Source: JAPOKJ01 sp031421635 (GTDB lineage: Bacteria > Pseudomonadota > Gammaproteobacteria > Burkholderiales > Burkholderiaceae_E). From it: a stretch of 64,000 nt of DNA. The notes under the pieces were generated by a model that did no database searches, had not been told where the DNA came from, and was given only the letters and a program-made list of their open reading frames with translations. Shown piece by piece: positions 16,472 through 25,775 of the stretch. The stretch is from NCBI GenBank assembly GCA_031421635.1, contig JANOPA010000066.1, positions 85,221 through 149,220 on the forward strand. The letters run 5' to 3'. A program made the position numbers and the translations under genes. Each line of letters opens with the position of its first letter. Within the stretch, counting starts at the first letter, position 1.

Positions 16472-18154
16472 TCATGCCGCGTCAGCAAACTTCATATGTC
16501 GTCCCGGGGCCGCCTCGAACAGGGCCTTGGTGTAGGCATGCTGAGGGTTACTGAACAACTCGATCGTTAGCCCGTACTCCACGATTTCGCCCTTGGACAT
16601 TACTAGCACTTGATCGCAAATCTGGGCGGCCACGCGTAAATCATGAGTGATAAAGAGAATGGCCAGATTCAGTTTTGCTTGTAGCTCTTCGATCAGTGTG
16701 AGCACTTGGGCTTGCACCGATACGTCGAGCGCCGAAACTGCCTCATCGCAAATTAGTAGCTCCGGGTTCATTGCCAATGCCCGAGCAATACAAATTCGCT
16801 GGCGCTGTCCGCCCGAGAATTGATGGGGATAACGACCTAAGGAATTAGGATCAAGTCGCACTAAGCTCATGAGATCTTTAGCCTGCTCAAAGGCTTCATC
16901 TTTGCTCTTCCCATAGTTCATCGGCCCTTCCACTATCGACTCCCCGACCGTTCGGCGCGGGTTCAAGGAGCGATATGGGTCTTGGAAGACAATCTGAACT
17001 TTTTGCCGCAAGGCTCGCATAGCGCTCACGGAGTGTTGTGCAATCTCTTGGTTAATTAAATAAATCTTGCCTGCGCTAGGCTCAATCAAACGCGCGATGC
17101 AGCGCGCCACCGTCGACTTGCCAGATCCGGATTCGCCAACGATGCCCAGTGTTTGACCCTTACGAATTTCAATGCTCACGTTTTTGGCGGCATCGACTGT
17201 TCGTTTACCGCCAAAGAGAGAATCTGTTTTATAGGATTTACCCAAACCCTCAGTTCTTAGCACCACCGGCGAGGCCGCCAACTTGTCTCTAAATTCCGCG
17301 GATTGCGCGGGAGGCACTGGACTGGGTACCGCTGCAATCAGCATCTTGGTGTATTCATGCTGCGGGCTTCGCAGCATTTGCTCCTTGTCGCCGAGTTCCA
17401 CCAGCTCACCATACTTAAGGACGGCCACACGATCAGCAATATCGGCCACAACGCCGAAGTCGTGGGTAATGAACAGCACGCCGGTTTGCCGCTCGCTTTG
17501 AAGTTCACGAATGAGCTTGAGAATTTGGGCTTGGGTTGTGACATCCAGCGCTGTAGTCGGCTCATCCGCAATTAATAGCACCGGTTCGAGAATCAAAGCC
17601 ATCGCGATCATGATGCGTTGGCGCTGACCTCCTGAGAGCTGATGCGGGTAGGATTCGTACATGCGCTCAGGCTCGGGCAGATGCACTTGTTGAATCATCT
17701 CAAGCACTTTGTTACGTCTTGTAGTCCGGCCCAAATCGGTGTGCTCGCGGAGCACTTCATCTATTTGATCGCCGCATTTCATGACCGGATTTAAGGCCGT
17801 CATGGGTTCTTGGAAAATCATGCCGATCTTTACACAGCGTAATTCGCGAAGGCGAGCTTCGCTGGCATGGGTGATGTCCTCGCCCTGCAAAATAATTTGA
17901 CCGCTGACAATCGGCAGAGCCTTGGCCAATAAACCCATGGCCGAGAACGCAATCACTGATTTACCGGAGCCGGACTCGCCTACTAAGCACACGATCTCGC
18001 CAGGATGAACCGTAAGCGACACGTTTTGTACAGCGTATTCACGGTCGGCACCTTTGGGTAAACCAATACTCAGCTCACGCAGCTCGAGCACCGGTGCCGC
18101 TGCTGGCGTGGCGGATTCACTGGTCGTCAATTTGCTTGTCACGACCCTCTCCAC
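16472..18154 (-). CDS. Oligopeptide/dipeptide-type ABC transporter, fused double ATPase (DppD-DppF-like)
   Basis: A 560-residue cytoplasmic protein with two complete ABC ATPase domains. Domain 1 has Walker A GESGSGKSV, signature LSGGQRQRI and Walker B LLIADEP; domain 2 (from about residue 300) has GESGSGKST, FSGGQRQRI and LLICDEA. Each domain carries the C-terminal oligopeptide/dipeptide extension (HEYTKMLIAAVP and HAYTKALFEAAP). It powers the permease encoded by the two upstream genes. The GTG start at 18154 shares one base with the permease stop (TAGTG). It is the last gene of the operon that starts with the binding protein at 21681. Confidence 0.93.
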   Translation of the reverse strand: MERVVTSKLTTSESATPAAAPVLELRELSIGLPKGADREYAVQNVSLTVHPGEIVCLVGESGSGKSVIAFSAMGLLAKALPIVSGQIILQGEDITHASEARLRELRCVKIGMIFQEPMTALNPVMKCGDQIDEVLREHTDLGRTTRRNKVLEMIQQVHLPEPERMYESYPHQLSGGQRQRIMIAMALILEPVLLIADEPTTALDVTTQAQILKLIRELQSERQTGVLFITHDFGVVADIADRVAVLKYGELVELGDKEQMLRSPQHEYTKMLIAAVPSPVPPAQSAEFRDKLAASPVVLRTEGLGKSYKTDSLFGGKRTVDAAKNVSIEIRKGQTLGIVGESGSGKSTVARCIARLIEPSAGKIYLINQEIAQHSVSAMRALRQKVQIVFQDPYRSLNPRRTVGESIVEGPMNYGKSKDEAFEQAKDLMSLVRLDPNSLGRYPHQFSGGQRQRICIARALAMNPELLICDEAVSALDVSVQAQVLTLIEELQAKLNLAILFITHDLRVAAQICDQVLVMSKGEIVEYGLTIELFSNPQHAYTKALFEAAPGRHMKFADAA

Positions 18155-19038
18155 TATAGCTTTTTGGACATGCGTGGATCAATGGTGTCACGCAGGCCGT
18201 CGCCCAGCATATTGATACCAAGAACGGTGAGTGCAAGAAAAATTCCGGGGTACAAAATATTGTGAGGGAAGAGCTGAAAACTTGATCGCCCTTCGGCCAT
18301 GATGTTGCCCCAAGTTGGGATCTCTGGCGGAATGCCTACACCTAAAAAGCTCAGAATCGCTTCCACTAGAATGGCCGAGCCACAAATGAAAGTGGCCTGA
18401 ACGATGAGTGGTGCAATCGTATTGGGCAAGACATGGCGCCAAAGAATTTTCGCGGTGGGAGTGCCTACCGAGATCGCGGCCTCCACATAAGGCTCTTCGC
18501 GAATTGAAAGCACAATTGAGCGCACCAGGCGCACGACACGTGGAATCTCCGGGATGGCCACCGCCGCGATCACGGTCCCTAATGAGGCACCGGAAAGCGA
18601 AACCAAGGCGATCGCCAAAAGAATCGCAGGAATAGCCATCAAGCCATCCATCACGCGCATCACAATGCTATCGATGCGTCTGAAATACCCGGAAACAAGG
18701 CCGATCAGAAGGCCTAAGGAAATACTGAGCACCGCGACGGACAAGCCGACAATCAGAGAGACGCGGGCACCAAACACGACCCGGCTATAGACGTCCCTTC
18801 CCAGGCTATCGGTGCCCATGTGAACAGTCTTGGTGATTTTCTTGCCGTCGTCATCGCGCTCAGTGACCTCGTATCCTGGCAGCTTGTTACGATTGCTGGG
18901 ATTAATGGCACTCGGGTCACTCGCAGTTAGCAAGGGTGCGCACACCCCCATCAAGGCAATTACGAAGACCAAAAGAAACCCGATCCAAACACTCGGGGAC
19001 TTCAATAGTTTTTGCCATAAAGCGCGACCATCTTGCAT
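18154..19038 (-). CDS. ABC transporter permease, DppC/OppC type
   Basis: A 294-residue inner-membrane permease. It has a first membrane helix at about residues 18-38, a periplasmic loop with GTDSLGRDVYSRVVFGAR (the DppC hallmark), then five more helices and the EAA loop (EEPYVEAAISVGTPTAKILWRHVLPN). It pairs with the DppB-type permease encoded 73 bases upstream and is followed by the fused ATPase with a 1-base overlap. It imports peptides or other compounds bound by the family 5 binding protein. Confidence 0.93.
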   Translation of the reverse strand: MQDGRALWQKLLKSPSVWIGFLLVFVIALMGVCAPLLTASDPSAINPSNRNKLPGYEVTERDDDGKKITKTVHMGTDSLGRDVYSRVVFGARVSLIVGLSVAVLSISLGLLIGLVSGYFRRIDSIVMRVMDGLMAIPAILLAIALVSLSGASLGTVIAAVAIPEIPRVVRLVRSIVLSIREEPYVEAAISVGTPTAKILWRHVLPNTIAPLIVQATFICGSAILVEAILSFLGVGIPPEIPTWGNIMAEGRSSFQLFPHNILYPGIFLALTVLGINMLGDGLRDTIDPRMSKKL

Positions 19039-19111
19039 CAGTGGGTATCCGCCGGATAGGTCCGCACGGCGTCACTTTTTGCTGAGTTGTACTTCTTACT
19101 ACGGGCAAGCA

Positions 19112-20053
19112 TCAATAACGAATCCTAGGGTCCAAGACAGTATAGGCAAGGTCAATCAATAAGTTGATGACCACGTAAGCCAGAGAGAACAGCATGATGA
19201 CGGCTTGCACAGTCGGGTAGTCTCGCGCCAACACCGCATCTACGGTAAGCCGACCCAAACCAGGAATATTAAAAACGCTCTCGGTCACCACGACCCCCCC
19301 AATCAACGAGGCGATGCCGATGCCGATAATGGTCACAATCGGCACCGCCGCATTGCGTAGCGCATGCCCTACCACCACTTTCCATTGGGCCAAGCCCTTG
19401 GCGCGCGCCGTACGCACGTAGTCTTCGTTGAGTACCTCCAACACGCTGGTACGAGTCATGCGGGCTATCAGGGCGATGAAAATAATAGCAAGCGTGCAAG
19501 CGGGCAAGATCAGGTGATACAGAAATGGCCCGAACCCCTCCGTGAGCGGCTTATAGCCTTGCACCGGGAACCAATCTAGCTTCATGGAGAAGAAGAAGAT
19601 AAGTAAATAGCCGATCACAAAGGCAGGCACTGAAAAGCCCAGCACTGACAACCCCATGACAGCGCGATCAAGCCAAGAGCCTTGCTTCCAAGCCGCCAAC
19701 GTCCCCAGGGGAACAGCGATGAAGGTGGCAATGATGATGGTGAGCGTGGTCAGGGCAAGCGTGGGCCCTACCCGATCCGAGATCATCGAAGCGACCGTTT
19801 TTTTGTAGAAAAAAGATTCGCCGAAATCGCCACGGGCCATGTTGCCGGCCCAAATGAAAAACTGGGTGATTAAAGGTTTACTCAGCCCGAGTTTTTCGCG
19901 AATGTCTGCAATTTCTGAAGCGGTCGCGGCGTTGCCGGCGATGACTGCTGCGGGGTCACCCGGGGTGAGTCGCAGCATCAAAAAAATCAACACCGCCACA
20001 ATCAAAATCACAGGGATTGTGGCGAGAAGTCGACGACCAATGTAGGCCCACAT
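19112..20053 (-). CDS. ABC transporter permease, DppB/OppB type
   Basis: A 313-residue permease starting at ATG 20053 with MWAYIGRRLLATIPVILIV, the standard N terminus of DppB-type proteins; an extension to 20098 overlaps the binding-protein gene and is not needed. The N-terminal LRLTPGDPAAVIAG region precedes the helices, and the EAA loop reads NEDYVRTARAKGLAQWKVV. The gene is 23 bases after the binding-protein stop, within the same operon. Confidence 0.93.
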   Translation of the reverse strand: MWAYIGRRLLATIPVILIVAVLIFLMLRLTPGDPAAVIAGNAATASEIADIREKLGLSKPLITQFFIWAGNMARGDFGESFFYKKTVASMISDRVGPTLALTTLTIIIATFIAVPLGTLAAWKQGSWLDRAVMGLSVLGFSVPAFVIGYLLIFFFSMKLDWFPVQGYKPLTEGFGPFLYHLILPACTLAIIFIALIARMTRTSVLEVLNEDYVRTARAKGLAQWKVVVGHALRNAAVPIVTIIGIGIASLIGGVVVTESVFNIPGLGRLTVDAVLARDYPTVQAVIMLFSLAYVVINLLIDLAYTVLDPRIRY

Positions 20054-20076
20054 CGCGAACGATCTTGAGTCGCGAA

Positions 20077-21681
20077 TTACTTCTTGGTCACGCCCCAAAA
20101 AGCTGTAACAGGAGCCACGGGCACACCATCGATACCTTTACGCATGGCCATTGGGGCGTACCACTGGCCTAGGTGCACATGGGTTGGGTATTCCAAATAA
20201 CGCATTTGCACGGCTTCGGCAATGGCTTTTTGTTTGCCGGGATCGGTCATGCGAGCGAACTGGTCACGTAGCAACTCAATGCGCTCATCACAAGGCCAAC
20301 CAAACAAAGCTTTGTCACAGGAGGAGTTCAAGAATGCCGTGCTGACCGGGTTCATTACGTCGGCGGCTACCCACGAGGTTAAGAAAGCATGCCAGCCACC
20401 GGCGGTGGGCGGGTCTTTCTTGGCGCGGCGCGCAACCACTGAACCCCAATCCATTGATTGCATGTCGACTTTAAAACCCGCTTTTTCCATCAAGGACTTC
20501 GCCACCGGTGCCAGGTTGGTCAGTACAGCCAGGTCGGTCGAGTGTAGAAGCACAATCGGAGTGCCATCGTACTTCGCCTCTGCAAGCAACTCGCGAGCCT
20601 TCTTCATATTGGACTCGAGCTTGTCTTCCATACCGCGATCGCTTGCCAAGGGCGTGCCACAAATAAACAGGGCCTTACACTGCTTGTAATACTTGGCATC
20701 ACCCACCACAGCCTTTAGAAAATCTTCCTGATTAAACGCATAGAACAGCGCTTGGCGAATTTTCGGATTGTCGAAAGGCTTGGCGGTCGTATTGAAGCGA
20801 AATACGAACTGATTGCCAAGGGGGTTGGCATCTAAAAACTTTACATCCGCGCTCTTGGCCATCACGGGCAGCAGGTCGTGCGAGGGAATCTCGACAATAT
20901 CCACTTCGCCTTTAATCAAGGCGTTGGTGGCCGTTTGCTGATCACTGATGACCTTCCATTCGACCCGATCAACCTTGACCACTTTGCCGCCGGACATCCC
21001 GGAAACTGGTTCGCTACGAGGCTTGTACTTGTCGAACTTCACGTACACAGCCTTGTCGCCCGGCTTCCATTCGTCGGTTTTGAAGACGAAGGGCCCCGAG
21101 CCAATATATTCCTTGATTTGCTCATTTGGCGATGTCGCAGCAATACGAGCGGGCATGATGAAGGGCACGGCCGAGGAGGGCTTGCCTAGCGCAAGTAACA
21201 TCAACCCAGTGGGCGCATTCAACTTAAGCTCAAAGGTCTTGGCATTGACTGCCTTAGCTTCGACGACGAAACTCCAAAGCTTTTGTCCTAGCGCGTCGCG
21301 TGCTGCCCAACGCTTGAGCGACGCGATCACGTCCTCCGAAGTGACGGGCTTGCCGTCATGAAACAGTAGGCCGTCACGCAAAGTGAAGGACCAGAGTAAC
21401 TCATCCTTGGAGACGGTCCACTTGTCGACCATCTGGGGCTTGTATTCACCCTTGGCATCCATCGCAAACAAGGTGTCATAAATCATGTAACCGTGATTAC
21501 GGGTGATGTAAGCCGTGGTCCAGATGGGATCGACGATCTTGAGGTCGGCATGCATCACGACGGTCAGGGTTTTTTGCGCCTGAGCGGCTTGGGGTAAGGC
21601 CTGCAGGCCGACGGCGGTGGCGGCAATCGCAAGCGAAGCCAACAGACGCTTATTCAGCATTTTGACAAGAGAAATTCTCAT
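20077..21681 (-). CDS. ABC transporter substrate-binding protein, family 5 (peptide/nickel/glutathione type)
   Basis: A 534-residue periplasmic binding protein with a Sec signal (to about residue 35, PQAAQAQ). Family 5 features are visible: YDTLFAMDAKGEYKPQMVDKW near residue 75, LRDGLLFHDGKPVTSEDV around 102-119, and NPKIRQALFYAFNQEDFLKA in the middle. AAGGAG lies about 8 bases before the ATG. It is the first gene of a binding protein / permease / permease / double-ATPase operon. The cargo may be peptides or opine-like compounds; sequence alone does not decide. Confidence 0.93.
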   Translation of the reverse strand: MRISLVKMLNKRLLASLAIAATAVGLQALPQAAQAQKTLTVVMHADLKIVDPIWTTAYITRNHGYMIYDTLFAMDAKGEYKPQMVDKWTVSKDELLWSFTLRDGLLFHDGKPVTSEDVIASLKRWAARDALGQKLWSFVVEAKAVNAKTFELKLNAPTGLMLLALGKPSSAVPFIMPARIAATSPNEQIKEYIGSGPFVFKTDEWKPGDKAVYVKFDKYKPRSEPVSGMSGGKVVKVDRVEWKVISDQQTATNALIKGEVDIVEIPSHDLLPVMAKSADVKFLDANPLGNQFVFRFNTTAKPFDNPKIRQALFYAFNQEDFLKAVVGDAKYYKQCKALFICGTPLASDRGMEDKLESNMKKARELLAEAKYDGTPIVLLHSTDLAVLTNLAPVAKSLMEKAGFKVDMQSMDWGSVVARRAKKDPPTAGGWHAFLTSWVAADVMNPVSTAFLNSSCDKALFGWPCDERIELLRDQFARMTDPGKQKAIAEAVQMRYLEYPTHVHLGQWYAPMAMRKGIDGVPVAPVTAFWGVTKK

Positions 21682-21928
21682 TCGGGGTCTCCTTTATTTC
21701 GACGCGACAGTTTGGCACCCTGTCTTCAAGCTGTTACTTTAGCAGTAAATGACCTGTTCAATTTCTTCCATTAAGCGGGCAGGACGGATCCAATGGGCAT
21801 GCCGAACTCACTGAAGATGGGTGCAGTGCACCACGACAACTCCCGTTGCCCTAAAATTGCGGTCTTCGGTTGCAAGCATTCTCTATGCAAGTTCTATTCC
21901 AACTTTTTCGAGCAAGAAGGCGTTACAA

Positions 21929-22783
21929 ATGATTATTCAAACTATCGGCATTATCGGCGCAGGCACCATGGGCAACGGCATCGCTCAAGTGTGTGCTCAG
22001 TCAGGCTTGAACGCCATTTTGCAAGACATTAACGAGGCAGCCCTAGCTAAGGGCATGGCCACAGTCTCGAGCTCCCTTGATCGGGCCATCAAAAAGGGCA
22101 GCATGACGGACGAGGACAAGTCAAGCCTTCTGGCAAGAATTAAGATCACCACCCAGGCGCAAGACTTGGCTGCGGCCGATCTTATTATCGAGGCGGCCAC
22201 TGAAAACGAAGGTTTGAAAATCAAGATACTTCAACAAATCGATGCTATAGCCAAGCCCAGCGCGATCATCGCTAGCAACACTTCGTCAATATCGATCACC
22301 AAGCTTGCAGCAGCAACCAAACGCCCCGACAAGTTTGTTGGCATGCATTTCTTTAATCCGGTGCCGGTCATGAGCTTGGTGGAGGTCGTTCGCGGCCTAA
22401 AAACTTCTGAAGAGACTGTGAATGCTGTGCTGGCCATGTCCAAAGTGCTGGGGAAAACCCCTATTGGCGTCAAGAACAGTGCGGGCTTTGTGGTGAACCG
22501 AATTCTTTGTCCCATGATTAATGAAGCTATTTTTGCTTTGCAAGAAGGCTTGGCCAGCGCCGAGGAAATCGACGCGGGGATGCGCCAAGGTTGTAACCAC
22601 CCGATTGGCCCTTTGGCCCTGTGCGACTTAATTGGTCTTGATGTTCAACTCGCGGTGATGGACGTGCTCTATAGCAACTTCAATGATAGTAAGTATCGCC
22701 CCGCACCCTTGTTGCGTGAGATGGTCGACGCAGGGATGTTGGGTCGCAAAACGGGCCAAGGGTTTTACAGTTACGCGAAATAG
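21929..22783 (+). CDS. 3-hydroxyacyl-CoA (3-hydroxybutyryl-CoA) dehydrogenase
   Basis: A 284-residue NAD-dependent dehydrogenase. The Rossmann motif GIIGAGTMGNGIAQV starts at residue 7, the NTSSISIT segment and the catalytic HFFNPVPVM motif follow, then the C-terminal domain with GFVVNRILCPMINEA and GCNHPIGPLALCDLIGLD. The length matches the single-domain Hbd/PaaH type. The ATG at 21929 has AGAAGG 8 bases upstream; the longer frame from 21821 is not similar to the family. It oxidises L-3-hydroxyacyl-CoA to 3-ketoacyl-CoA in beta-oxidation or butanoate metabolism. A GGTGCA-g-TGCACC inverted repeat (21820-21832) lies about 100 bases upstream and may be an operator. Confidence 0.92.
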   Translation: MIIQTIGIIGAGTMGNGIAQVCAQSGLNAILQDINEAALAKGMATVSSSLDRAIKKGSMTDEDKSSLLARIKITTQAQDLAAADLIIEAATENEGLKIKILQQIDAIAKPSAIIASNTSSISITKLAAATKRPDKFVGMHFFNPVPVMSLVEVVRGLKTSEETVNAVLAMSKVLGKTPIGVKNSAGFVVNRILCPMINEAIFALQEGLASAEEIDAGMRQGCNHPIGPLALCDLIGLDVQLAVMDVLYSNFNDSKYRPAPLLREMVDAGMLGRKTGQGFYSYAK

Positions 22784-22916
22784 CTCCCATCGGGCCTTGC
22801 GTAATTTTCTGAAACTAGCTTCCACGGCTTGGAGATTCATACTAGAATGATTCGATACGACGACTCACCGGCCAACGGAGAGCGAAACGACAAAACCAAG
22901 CGTTGGAGGCAAGACT

Positions 22917-23939
22917 ATGAAAAAGACAGCAATCTTTGCGTCGCTCGCCGCCGCGTTGAGTTTGGGTGTTATGCCCTCACTCTCCCAGGCTCAACCCAAA
23001 CCGCTTGAGCTACGCTACTCCTCTGGCGCCCCCCCGAAGGGCAATCCCTGGGCGACACAAATCGAACGCTATGTCAAAGAGGTGGACGAGGAAAGCAAAG
23101 GCGGCATTAAGATTTCGGCGTTCCTAGCCAATCAGTTGGGCAGCGAGCAGGACACCATCCAGCAGGTGGCCCGCGGTCGAATTGATATGGGCGGTTACTC
23201 CTCAGGGTCTGCCGCCTTGATCGTGCCCGAGATCTCGTTGTTAGTGATGCCGTTCTACTTTAAGAACGCCGCCGAGCTCGATTGTGTGCTGGACAACCAC
23301 ATGACACCGTTGGTGAAAGACTTATTTGCGAAAAAAGGCATTCAATTCTTGAACTGGACCGAGGTAGGCACCATTGATATGATTGGTAAAAAGCCTTACC
23401 TCTCACCTAAAGATTTGCAGGGTGCCAAGGCGATTTCTTATGCCAACAAAACCCAGGCGATGTTCTTCGCGGCGCATGGGGCCAACGCTAACCCGTTGGG
23501 CCTGCCGGAGTGGATCCCTGCGATACAAACCGGTCTGGGCGAGCTGGTGATGACCCCGATCACGCTTGCTCTGCCGTCTGGCCTGACCAAGGTGGCGCCG
23601 GTGATCACACGCCTGGCCCTTTACGACTCACCGGGTTTAACCCTTATCAATAAATCGGTCTTCGACAAGCTTAGTAAAGATCAAAAAGACGCCCTTGAGC
23701 GTGCAGCGGCGCGTCATCCTGCTGCCGTAATGCGTTCCGAAGTGCGTAACTTTGAGACCGTGTTGTTTGGTATGCATGAGAAAGCCGGTGGTCAGGCGCC
23801 GACCATTACTCAAGCGCAGCGTGAAGAGTGGCGCAAAGCGACCGAATCGATCTACCCTCAAATTGTGAAAGAGGTCGGTGGCTCGGCGGAGAGTTTCTTC
23901 GCAACCATGGAAGCCGGTCGCCGAGCCTGCGCGAAGTAG
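22917..23939 (+). CDS. TRAP transporter solute-binding protein, DctP family
   Basis: A 340-residue periplasmic binding protein with a Sec signal peptide (cleavage near SQAQPK, residue 26). DctP features: LELRYSSGAPPKGNPW, FLANQLGSEQDTIQQVARGRIDMG, and DLQGAKAISYANKTQ around the ligand-binding strand. A strong TTGGAGG site precedes the ATG by about 7 bases. It is the first gene of a complete DctP-DctQ-DctM operon; the next gene starts 10 bases after its stop. It imports an anionic organic compound together with the two membrane subunits. Confidence 0.92.
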   Translation: MKKTAIFASLAAALSLGVMPSLSQAQPKPLELRYSSGAPPKGNPWATQIERYVKEVDEESKGGIKISAFLANQLGSEQDTIQQVARGRIDMGGYSSGSAALIVPEISLLVMPFYFKNAAELDCVLDNHMTPLVKDLFAKKGIQFLNWTEVGTIDMIGKKPYLSPKDLQGAKAISYANKTQAMFFAAHGANANPLGLPEWIPAIQTGLGELVMTPITLALPSGLTKVAPVITRLALYDSPGLTLINKSVFDKLSKDQKDALERAAARHPAAVMRSEVRNFETVLFGMHEKAGGQAPTITQAQREEWRKATESIYPQIVKEVGGSAESFFATMEAGRRACAK

Positions 23940-23949
23940 GTTAGAAAAC

Positions 23950-24507
23950 ATGTCGGCAAGATCGACGTCGGCACCTGCGGGTGCACGACGATTTGTAGAG
24001 ATTTGGCATCGCTGCGAGTGCCTGATCGCCGTAGCGGCTTTCAGCCTGATTGCGGGACTGCTTATTCTCGACGTGTTGGGTCGCGAGCTGCTCGGTCCAA
24101 TCTACAAGTGGTTGAACATCAAAGGCGCCACTGGAGTTTATGGTGCGCAAAAGCTCTCGGTGTATGCCTTGGTACTGGCAAGCTTTTGCGGGATTGGCAT
24201 TGCTACCGCAACGGCGAGTCATTTGCAGCCTCGAGTAGGCTTTGGCTGGATACCCAAGGAGTGGGGGCCTGGGATGGATCGTCTGGCCGACCTGCTCAGC
24301 GGGTTGTTCATGATGGCCGTTGCCTACTACGGTTTTGTGTTTGTGCAGTCCACCATGTCGACAGGACTTCGAGCCCAAGCCTTCAACATACCCGTATGGC
24401 CTTTTCAGTTGGCCATCCCGCTAGGCTTCTTATCGGGGGGAGTGCGTTACCTTTGCTTTGCAGCTTGGCCTAGCCTGCGTCCCCTGCCCCCTGAGTTCCA
24501 AGAATGA
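23950..24507 (+). CDS. TRAP transporter small permease, DctQ type
   Basis: A 185-residue inner-membrane protein with four hydrophobic helices (about residues 23-45, 67-90, 110-130 and 145-170). The DctQ pattern appears as DVLGRELLGPIYKWL followed by GAQKLSVYALVLASFCG. The ATG at 23950 is preferred over an in-frame start at 23878 inside the binding-protein gene. Its stop overlaps the start of dctM (ATGA at 24504). Forms the membrane complex with the DctM-type subunit. Confidence 0.9.
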   Translation: MSARSTSAPAGARRFVEIWHRCECLIAVAAFSLIAGLLILDVLGRELLGPIYKWLNIKGATGVYGAQKLSVYALVLASFCGIGIATATASHLQPRVGFGWIPKEWGPGMDRLADLLSGLFMMAVAYYGFVFVQSTMSTGLRAQAFNIPVWPFQLAIPLGFLSGGVRYLCFAAWPSLRPLPPEFQE

Positions 24508-25775
24508 CCGCCGCACTCTTGTTGTTTGGAATGGTGCTCTTGCTGCTGCTTTTGCGGCAGCCTTTGTTGGTGATTCTATTAGCCATCTGCGCCTTCGTAC
24601 AAATCGTCTGGGGCAAGGGGCAGCTGGACTACATCATTGAGGACATGTGGGTCGGGTTAGATAAGGAGCTCATCCTCTCCATTCCCTTGTTCATCCTATG
24701 CGGCAATGTGATGACTCAGGGTTCTACGGCAAAACGCCTGATCGACATTATGGCGGCCATCACGCGACCTTTGCCGGGAGGCCTTGCCGTCTCCGCCATA
24801 TTGAGTTGCGGCATCTTCGCGGCGATCTCTGGCTCGAGCATTGTGACGATGCTGGCTATTGGTACCGTGATGTATCCAGCCATGAAGGCTGGCGGTTATG
24901 ACACTAAGTTTTCTCTGGGCACCATCATGTCCGGAGGTACCTTAGGCATCATTATTCCGCCCTCCATTCCAATGATTATTTATGGTCTGGTGACGGAAGC
25001 TTCGGTTACTGATTTGTTTCTCGCCGGTGTCGGGCCAGGCATTCTGCTGCTGATCGGTTTTTCGATTTATGCGGTTTGGTTCAATCGCAAAATGCCCGCT
25101 CAGAAATTCAGTTGGTCGGAATTAAAGCTCGCCTGTCGCAATGGACTGTGGGCGGTGATGATGCCAGTGATTCTTTTGGGTGGTATCTATAGCGGCTTTT
25201 TCACGGCCACGGAAGCGGCCGCCGTTGCCTTGGTCTATGCCATCTGCGTTGAAACCTTCGTCCATAACGAGATGAAGTTGAAAGACTTCTACAAAGTGGT
25301 GTTGGACGCCTCCAAACTTGGCGGCTCTCTGTTCCCCGTACTAGCGGTCGCCCTAAGCCTCAATATTGTGTTGATTGAACATCATGTGCCGGCCACCATG
25401 GTGCAGTTCATGCAAGGCTATATCACCAGCCCGCTTATGTTTATGCTGCTGGTGAACCTACTGTTACTTGGTGTGGGCTGCCTGATGACCACGGGCGAGG
25501 CCATTCTGATATTGGCGCCTCTACTTGCGCCGATGGCTGAGGCTTACGGCTACGACAAGATCGTCTTTGGGATTATCATGATCTTGAATCTTGAAATTGG
25601 CTATCTCACGCCACCGGTGGGATTAAACCTGATCGTGGCCATGTCCGCTTTCAAACAGCCTTTTGGTTTGCTGATTAAAGCGGCCGTACCCTTCATTATC
25701 ATAATGCTGTTTTGTCTCGCGCTGGTGGTGTGGCAGCCTTGGATTGCCATGTATCTGGTGAAGGGCAAGTTTTAA
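24504..25775 (+). CDS. TRAP transporter large permease, DctM type
   Basis: A 423-residue protein with about 12 membrane helices. DctM motifs are clear: SIPLFILCGNVMTQGSTAKRL, AAISGSSIVTMLAIGTVMYPAM, IMSGGTLGIIIPPSIPMII, FTATEAAAVALVYA, and the C-terminal EIGYLTPPVGLNLIVA. It is the sodium- or proton-coupled translocating subunit of the system encoded from 22917. It overlaps the dctQ stop by four bases. Its 3' end also overlaps the convergent patatin gene by four bases. Confidence 0.93.
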   Translation: MTAALLLFGMVLLLLLLRQPLLVILLAICAFVQIVWGKGQLDYIIEDMWVGLDKELILSIPLFILCGNVMTQGSTAKRLIDIMAAITRPLPGGLAVSAILSCGIFAAISGSSIVTMLAIGTVMYPAMKAGGYDTKFSLGTIMSGGTLGIIIPPSIPMIIYGLVTEASVTDLFLAGVGPGILLLIGFSIYAVWFNRKMPAQKFSWSELKLACRNGLWAVMMPVILLGGIYSGFFTATEAAAVALVYAICVETFVHNEMKLKDFYKVVLDASKLGGSLFPVLAVALSLNIVLIEHHVPATMVQFMQGYITSPLMFMLLVNLLLLGVGCLMTTGEAILILAPLLAPMAEAYGYDKIVFGIIMILNLEIGYLTPPVGLNLIVAMSAFKQPFGLLIKAAVPFIIIMLFCLALVVWQPWIAMYLVKGKF